Below are positions 6,901 through 10,467 of a stretch of 10,467 bases of DNA, piece by piece. The notes beneath the pieces are model-generated. The model ran no database searches. It was not told the origin of the DNA and saw only the letters and a program-made list of their open reading frames with translations. Every line of letters begins with the position of its first letter. Position 1 is the stretch's first letter. This stretch comes from DASULK01 sp036381835 (GTDB taxonomy: Bacteria; Actinomycetota; Actinomycetes; Mycobacteriales; Micromonosporaceae): assembly GCA_036381835.1 (NCBI GenBank), contig DASVCA010000210.1, positions 1 to 10,467 of the forward strand. Direction: 5' to 3'. Position numbers and translations under genes: made by a program.

Positions 6901-8289
6901 TACACGCGGGCCGACGCGACCATCGACGCCATTATCAGCGGACACACCCACCAGCCGTACGCGTTCCTGGTGCCGGTGCCGGGCACCGATCGGCTGCGTC
7001 CGGTGGTGCAGGCGGAGGACTACGGCAAGCGGATCGGCAAGGTCGGCCTGACCTTCGACCCGGCGACCGGCACCGTCACCGACGCCCGCGCCGAACTGGT
7101 CGACGTCGTGGACGCACCCGAGGATCCGACGGTGGCCGGGATCGTCGCGACGGCCAAAGCCCGCAGTGAGGAACTCGGCCGGCGGCCCATCGGTTCGATC
7201 ACCGAGGACATTCTCCGGGCCTACACGGACGGGCACGAGGACCGGGGCAAGGAGTCGGCGCTGGGCAACTTCATCGCCGACGTGCAGCTCGCCGGCACCC
7301 GGGACCCCGGCCGGGGCGGGGCGCAGATCGCGTTCATGAACCCGGGCGGGCTGCGGGCCGACCTACGCTACGACCCCGACGGCGTGGTCACCTACGCGGA
7401 GGCCTTCGCGGTGCAGCCGTTCGCCAACGACGTGGTCACCAAGACCTTCACCGGCGCCCAGATCAAGCAGGTGCTGGAGGAGCAGTGGCAGCCGGCGGGA
7501 GCCTCCCGCCCGGTGCTGTGGCTCGGCGTCTCGAAGGGTTTCCACTACACGTACGACCCGCAGGCCCCGAAGGGGTCGCGGATCACATCCATGTCGCTGT
7601 CCGGCGAGCCGGTCGATCCGCAGGCGACCTACCGGGTGACGGTGAACTCGTTCCTCGCCGCCGGCGGCGACAACTTCACCACTCTGGCCGCCGGCACCGA
7701 CGTGACGACGACCGGTGACAACGACCTCACCATGCTGGTGGCCTACTTCGCCGCGAACTCGCCGGTCACGCCGGACACCGAGCCCCGGTCGGCGATCCGC
7801 CCGCGATGCGACACGACGATCACCGGGCACCGCGTCGGGCGGGTGACCGCGTCCAACGGTACGACCTGCCTGATCGACGCCACCGTCATCGGTCCCGTCG
7901 TCGTGCGAGCCGGAGCGTCGCTGCTGGTCACCGGTGGGGGAGTCGTCGGTCCGGTCACCGCGACCGGCGCGACGCAGGTCACCTTGACGGAGACGGCCGT
8001 CATCGGCCCGGTCACGGTGACCGGCACCACCGGCCGGGTGGCGATCCGGGACTCGCAGGTCACCGGGCCGGTATCGATCAGCGAAGGCTCCGGCGGGCTG
8101 CGGGTCGACACCGTCGCCGTCCACGGCCCGCTCGAGGTGACCGACAACACCGGCACCGGGCCGGTGGTGGTCGCCGCGAACACGATCGCCGGTCCGCTGT
8201 CCTGCTCGGGGAACGACCCGGCACCGGAGAACGAGGGACGGCCGAACACGGTGCACGGCCCGGCCCGGGAGCAGTGCGCGTCGCTGTAG
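3937..8289 (+). CDS. Secreted ExeM/NucH-type endonuclease fused to a UshA-type 5'-nucleotidase, with C-terminal Gly-Pro repeat domain
   Basis: This 1,450-residue protein is probably exported to digest extracellular nucleic acid and dephosphorylate the nucleotides. In order: a Sec-type signal peptide (Arg-rich start, cleavage probably after AIA at 32); a lamin-tail-like beta domain (about 38-185); an OB-like region as in ExeM nucleases (about 192-300); and an endonuclease/exonuclease/phosphatase domain (468-763) with Asn475, Glu519, His619, GDFN (Asp673, Asn675), Asp712-His713 and SDHNP (Asp758-His759). Then comes a metallophosphoesterase with DFH (Asp786, His788), GDN (829), GNHE (861-864), His966 and GHTH (1002-1005), and a 5'-nucleotidase C-terminal domain with NPGGLR (1135-1140) and GGDNF (1243-1247). 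A Gly-Pro repeat tail follows (1291-1450). Both catalytic sets look complete. No membrane anchor or LPXTG is seen, so release is likely. GGAGG 9 nt upstream supports the start. All six cysteines lie outside the catalytic domains. ExeM-nucleotidase fusions are known in actinobacteria. Substrate range here is inferred. Confidence 0.93.
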   Translation: MHRSRPARAARAAGVLILSGALALANGTAAIAVEAGVTPFISEIHYDNEGTDTGEAIEIEAPSGFDLSGWQIVLYNGANGLAYHTRTLAGAVPAAGVVVAEYPENGIQNGSPDGIALVSPAGEVVEFLSYEGTFTALGGPADGQTSTDIGVRQTASTPVGHSLQKLDGSWLSPAPNTFGTRNGGGADPDCTFTVTHTIAEVQGTGTTTPVSGSTVTVEGVVTADHRSGGYNGIYIQSAGSGGARPVTGGTASDGIFVYLTSDPTNHPTVAVGDRVRVQGQAGEYHGLTQLSIADRAAVQVCEQNAPLPEPVPLSLPLDDAARESVESMLVAPVGDFTVSEVYNLNRYGEIVLAAGTSPAAIPTDVARPGTNEARDLAAANKLNRILLDDGKTTNLSTAGLLPPYLSPDNPVRVGDRVEGFGPTVLSYGFNEWRLQPTTPVDADTPPAGRTTFKVANPRTPAPGDVGGDLRLASFNVLNYFVHFGGAARGAANEEELARQEAKIVSAITALDADVVALQEIENSVRFSPDDPQRALRRLVAALNAADGAGTWDYVRSPADLPSPDQQDVITNAIIFKPAKVQPAGPSRSIDDETVWFNAREPIAQTFTAGPATFTVVANHFKSKGGTGTGDNADTGDGQGAFNGDRVRQAQSLAAFVDRLRAESGSDDVLLLGDFNSYTREDPVQVLYDADFVNLNTTGKATYVFGGESGSLDHALATPSLASRVTAVDVWQINAVESYAFQYNGLPAFYAPDPYRASDHNPIVVGVSTATTATTAAVDLQLLTINDFHGRLESPTSVGGRPVGGAAQLAGLVDRLRAENPNTAFVSAGDNIGASTFVSAIDDDNPTLDALNAVGLLVSAVGNHEFDKGYADLAGRVSDRAAFPYLGANVYRGDERVLPAYHVAPIGGVRVGFIGVVTEQTGSLVSPDGIAGLTFRDPVAEANLVAGQLKDGDPANGEADVVVLLAHEGAATENIDSAEALAADPVFGRYTRADATIDAIISGHTHQPYAFLVPVPGTDRLRPVVQAEDYGKRIGKVGLTFDPATGTVTDARAELVDVVDAPEDPTVAGIVATAKARSEELGRRPIGSITEDILRAYTDGHEDRGKESALGNFIADVQLAGTRDPGRGGAQIAFMNPGGLRADLRYDPDGVVTYAEAFAVQPFANDVVTKTFTGAQIKQVLEEQWQPAGASRPVLWLGVSKGFHYTYDPQAPKGSRITSMSLSGEPVDPQATYRVTVNSFLAAGGDNFTTLAAGTDVTTTGDNDLTMLVAYFAANSPVTPDTEPRSAIRPRCDTTITGHRVGRVTASNGTTCLIDATVIGPVVVRAGASLLVTGGGVVGPVTATGATQVTLTETAVIGPVTVTGTTGRVAIRDSQVTGPVSISEGSGGLRVDTVAVHGPLEVTDNTGTGPVVVAANTIAGPLSCSGNDPAPENEGRPNTVHGPAREQCASL
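7807..8286 (+). repeat. In-protein Gly-Pro (GPV/GPL) repeat array, probable short beta-helix
   Basis: The last 160 residues of the nuclease/nucleotidase are low in charge and rich in Val, Thr and Gly. Gly-Pro turns begin at residues 1319, 1338, 1357, 1377, 1397, 1408, 1419 and 1441, so the spacings are 19, 19, 20, 20, 11, 11 and 22. The repeated pattern is roughly xVxGPVxVxxxxxxVxxxx, with one hydrophobic strand per turn, as expected of a beta-solenoid. Cysteines at 1291, 1311, 1423 and 1447 bracket the array and could cap both ends with disulfides. The fold and the role (attachment, stability or substrate binding) are inferred. Confidence 0.6.
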
Positions 8290-8298
8290 CGGCGCAAC

Positions 8299-8336
8299 CG
8301 TCTGGTGCGCGGCCGAGTCCGGCCGCGCACCAGACG
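8299..8336 (+). terminator. Perfect 16-bp hairpin terminator after the nuclease/nucleotidase
   Basis: The arms 8299-8314 and 8321-8336 are exact reverse complements around a 6-nt loop GAGTCC. The hairpin begins 9 nt after the TAG stop. There is no T tract, which is common for terminators in high-GC actinomycetes. Because the stem is perfect it would also fold from the opposite strand. Confidence 0.85.
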
Positions 8337-8351
8337 CACGGGCGGCGAATA

Positions 8352-8357
8352 TACGAT
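8352..8357 (+). promoter_or_regulatory. Predicted -10 box giving a leaderless transcript for the membrane protein
   Basis: TACGAT, the same hexamer as before the channel gene, ends 6 nt before the GTG at 8364. A -35 at normal spacing would fall inside the right arm of the terminator, and no good match is seen there. No Shine-Dalgarno precedes the GTG. Confidence 0.45.
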
Positions 8358-8363
8358 CCCGCC

Positions 8364-9974
8364 GTGCAGGCACAGGACAGTGTGGACTCCGCCTCGACCA
8401 CGACCACGGCTGCCCGGGCGGCCGCCGCAGACGATCATCGCGTCGCCGATCGGCACCGTCCCGGTCGGCGGTGGCGGTTCGACGTGTACCTGCTGCTGGC
8501 GTCCGGTGTCCTGGTATGGGCGGTCGGGGTGGCCGTGCAGCACACCTGGACCGCCGATTTCCTGCTCCACGTCGGCACCGTCAAGGCGTTCGCCCGGGAC
8601 CTGCTGAACCCGCCGGATCCGATGGTCGGGGCCGGGTCGGGCAGCCCCTACTACTCGCCGCTGATCATGCTGGTCGCGGTGCTCGTCCGACTCACCGGTC
8701 TGTCCCCGACGGCCGTGTTCGCCGGCGTCGCCGTGGCCAACACGGTGCTGCTGCTGTGGGCGTTCCGCCGGTTCGTCGCCTGGTTCACGACCTCGTCGCT
8801 CGCCGCCGCGGCGGCCTTGCTGGCGACTCTCTTCCTGTGGGGTGTCCGACCGCCGATGTGGAGCGGCTTCCTGTCCCTGCGCTCGCTCGCGGAGACCCTG
8901 CCCTACCCGAGCACCACCGCGTTCGCGCTGATGCTGCTGGCCTGGGACCGCCTGCTTCGCTACCGGGTACGGCGGGACACCGCGAGTCTGGTGGCCTTCG
9001 GGTCGCTCGCCGCGGCGATCACGTTGATCCACTCGTTCACCGCGGTCAACACCGCCATCGGCGGCCTGGCGCTCCTGGCCGCCTACGCGACGGGGTGGCG
9101 CCGGGCGGACCTACTCAAGATCACACTTGCCGGGGTCGGTGCGCTGGCGCTCGTACTGGCCTGGCCGTACTCCTCGATCTGGGACCTGGCGACCAGCGCG
9201 CCCGAGTTCGCGCAGATTCACCGCCTGCTCTGGGACAACCTGCTCGACCCGCGTGAGCTGTCCTGCGGTTACGCCATCGTCGCGCTGGTGCCGCTGCTGC
9301 TGCGCCTGCGCCGGGACCGCCGCGATCCACTGGTGATCATGTTCGGCCTGGCCGTCGCGGTGATCGCATTCGGGGCGGCGAGCGGGCAGTACCACCTGCT
9401 GCGGGTGATCCCCGTCGCGATGCTGCCGCTGCATGTGGCGTTCGGCGCGTTCGTCGCCGACGCCGACCTCGCCCGTCTCGCCTGGCGCCGCCTGGTCGCC
9501 GTCACGGCCGCCGTGGTGGTGCTCGCCGGGCTGGTGGTCGACGTCGCGCCGCTGTCCGGTTTCGTCGGGGCGGTGCCGCTGCAGTGGATCCCGGGCCCGC
9601 TGCAGTCGATGACCCGGACGGCCAGCCTCACCGGCCCCTCATCCCGGTACGACTTCGTCCGCGACTACGCGCCGGAAGGGTCGACCGTGTTCACCGACCA
9701 CCGCACCGCCGACCGCCACCTCAACCGGCTCGGATACTTCACGGTCAACCCGGGCTGGCCCAACCCGTGGATCGGGGACGAGCCGGAGCGGGCACGGGAC
9801 CGGGCCACCCTGTTGCGCGCCGAGACCGATCCGGCGACCCGAGGGGCCATCGCCGACCGGTACGACGCCGACTGCGTCCTGATCACCCGTACCGCAGCCG
9901 TCACGGGTCCGGAAGCGATCAGCGGATACCAGCGGGTTCGTACGGGGCCGGGAAGTGCCCTCTACTGCCGGTGA
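8364..9974 (+). CDS. Multi-spanning membrane protein with C-terminal soluble domain, GT-C glycosyltransferase-like
   Basis: This is a 536-residue integral membrane protein. A polar, Ala/Thr/Arg-rich N-terminal tail (1-38) precedes TM1 (about 40-58). A loop follows with Asp65-x3-His69, DLLNPPDPMVG and SPYYSP (94-99). Then come roughly eight to ten further hydrophobic segments up to about residue 400. A C-terminal hydrophilic domain (about 427-536) holds YDFVRDYAPEGSTVFTD and PNPWIG, ending in a stretch like RYDADCVLI. An acidic residue in the first extracytoplasmic loop plus a soluble domain after the membrane part is the general plan of GT-C lipid-sugar-dependent transferases. I do not recognise a named family, so enzymatic activity is unproven. 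The GTG at 8364 is chosen for its 6-nt spacing from TACGAT. The frame is open upstream, through the terminator and overlapping the nuclease gene, but that part is a shadow. A tail-first PAP2 gene follows after 52 nt. Confidence 0.8.
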   Translation: MQAQDSVDSASTTTTAARAAAADDHRVADRHRPGRRWRFDVYLLLASGVLVWAVGVAVQHTWTADFLLHVGTVKAFARDLLNPPDPMVGAGSGSPYYSPLIMLVAVLVRLTGLSPTAVFAGVAVANTVLLLWAFRRFVAWFTTSSLAAAAALLATLFLWGVRPPMWSGFLSLRSLAETLPYPSTTAFALMLLAWDRLLRYRVRRDTASLVAFGSLAAAITLIHSFTAVNTAIGGLALLAAYATGWRRADLLKITLAGVGALALVLAWPYSSIWDLATSAPEFAQIHRLLWDNLLDPRELSCGYAIVALVPLLLRLRRDRRDPLVIMFGLAVAVIAFGAASGQYHLLRVIPVAMLPLHVAFGAFVADADLARLAWRRLVAVTAAVVVLAGLVVDVAPLSGFVGAVPLQWIPGPLQSMTRTASLTGPSSRYDFVRDYAPEGSTVFTDHRTADRHLNRLGYFTVNPGWPNPWIGDEPERARDRATLLRAETDPATRGAIADRYDADCVLITRTAAVTGPEAISGYQRVRTGPGSALYCR

Positions 9975-10014
9975 ACGCCGGCGGGCCTTGGTCGGGACGG
10001 CGGCGACCGGTCGG

Positions 10015-10020
10015 TAGCGT
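10015..10020 (+). promoter_or_regulatory. Predicted -10 box for the PAP2 gene
   Basis: TAGCGT (TANNNT pattern) ends 6 nt before the GTG at 10027, the same spacing as at 8352-8364. There is no Shine-Dalgarno and no clear -35. This is the only recognisable signal in the 52-nt spacer after the membrane-protein gene. Confidence 0.35.
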
Positions 10021-10026
10021 GACGGT

Positions 10027-10467
10027 GTGCGGGAGACCAGGACGGTACGGCGAGTGCGGCTGCGGCCGGTCCGCCCGGCCGGGGCGTGGTTCGACGGGTT
10101 GCTGCTGCTCGCCACCGTCGCGCTGACCTTCGCACTGGCCGGCGGGCTGCTGCTCGACGTCGACCTCGCCGTGCGGGAGTGGGTGAACGCGCACCGCCCG
10201 CCCGCCGCGCATTGGATCGCTCAGGGCCTCAACTACCTCGGGCAGGGGGGCTGGGTGCTGCTACCAGTCGCGCTCGGGCTCGCGGCGGCGGTCGCCCGCC
10301 GCACCCGGTCGGTCCGGCCGTTCCTCGCGGTGGCGGGCACGCTGGTGCTGACCTACGGGGTGGTCGGCGTCTTGAAACTGTGGACGGATCGGGCCGCTCC
10401 GAGCTCCCCGCTGCCGCCCGAGCAGTCCGTGCTGCTCTTCAACGACACACTGCCGCCCGCCGAGTAC
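10027..10467 (+). CDS. PAP2-superfamily membrane phosphatase, 5' part only
   Basis: This frame stays open for 147 codons to the right edge, so the 3' end is missing. After a short Arg-rich cytoplasmic start come hydrophobic segments at about 22-45, 71-92 and 97-117. The first acid-phosphatase motif follows as KLWTDRAAP (117-125). The early stretch DLAVREWVNAHRPPAAHWIA is typical of PAP2 proteins, with two helices before the motif. The family consensus is K-x6-R-P. Here the lysine (117) and proline (125) are present but the arginine position (124) is Ala. The PSGH and SRxxxxxHxxxD motifs expected next lie beyond the window. Such enzymes remove phosphate from membrane lipids such as undecaprenyl pyrophosphate or phosphatidic acid. 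The substrate here is unknown. The GTG start rests on the TAGCGT spacing. A later in-frame GTG at 10054 is possible. Confidence 0.8.
   Translation, partial: MRETRTVRRVRLRPVRPAGAWFDGLLLLATVALTFALAGGLLLDVDLAVREWVNAHRPPAAHWIAQGLNYLGQGGWVLLPVALGLAAAVARRTRSVRPFLAVAGTLVLTYGVVGVLKLWTDRAAPSSPLPPEQSVLLFNDTLPPAEY

Noticed and set aside
4450..7236. 928-codon open frame on the minus strand opposite the nuclease/nucleotidase.
   Set aside because: It mirrors the GC-biased third positions of the plus-strand gene. Its translation is a Gly/Val/Asp/Arg/His-rich string with no recognisable domain, whereas the plus strand holds ordered catalytic motifs.
7806..8363. In-frame upstream extension of the membrane-protein gene to an ATG at 7806.
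   Set aside because: The extra 186 codons lie out of frame over the nuclease tail and through the terminator, and translate to an Arg/His-rich string. The real protein begins at the GTG at 8364.
7743..9032. 429-codon minus-strand open frame spanning the end of the nuclease gene, the terminator and the start of the membrane-protein gene.
   Set aside because: It runs across the terminator hairpin, is antisense to two well-supported genes and shows no domain.
1..10467. Search for CRISPR repeats, insertion-sequence ends, att-site duplications beside the tRNA, and rRNA.
   Set aside because: No spaced direct repeats, no transposase or integrase, no second copy of the tRNA 3' end and no rRNA sequence were found by eye.

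Overview
The window is very GC-rich DNA (about 70% by eye) with strongly GC-biased third codon positions. It has GTG starts, a MsiK-type shared sugar ATPase, an MSMEG_6728-type protein and several apparently leaderless genes. Together these point to a chromosomal segment of a filamentous actinomycete, most likely of the Micromonosporaceae (Actinoplanes/Micromonospora type). That placement comes from remembered protein similarity and was not computed. I see no transposon, phage gene, CRISPR array, origin or integration scar.

Layout. (1) 32-1123, minus: msiK-like ABC ATPase, with a good promoter at 1250-1278. (2) 1337-1413, plus: tRNA-Thr(TGU) with encoded CCA. (3) 1431-1937, minus: MSMEG_6728-family protein with a GTG start, convergent with the tRNA. 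(4) 2057-3811, plus: cation-channel-like membrane protein with two TrkA-N/RCK domains and a pore loop lacking GYG. (5) 3937-8289, plus: a 1,450-residue secreted protein joining a lamin-tail-like domain, an OB-like region, an ExeM/NucH-type endonuclease, a complete UshA-type 5'-nucleotidase and a C-terminal Gly-Pro repeat domain. It ends at a perfect 16-bp hairpin terminator. (6) 8364-9974, plus: multi-spanning membrane protein with GT-C-like features. (7) 10027 to the right edge, plus: 5' part of a PAP2-superfamily phosphatase.

Functional reading. The centrepiece is gene 5. Its two catalytic modules would cut extracellular nucleic acid and then remove phosphate from the nucleotides, so one secreted chain could scavenge phosphate and nucleosides. 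A weak PHO-box-like sequence upstream fits this but is not proof. The membrane protein and PAP2 phosphatase downstream have their own apparent start signals, so they are neighbours rather than an obvious operon with gene 5. The left part is housekeeping: sugar-uptake energisation, a tRNA and ion homeostasis. The strongest anomalies are the non-canonical channel filter, the cysteine-bearing Gly-Pro repeat tail, the PAP2 motif lacking its usual arginine, and the recurrent -10-box-to-start-codon spacing that suggests leaderless transcripts.
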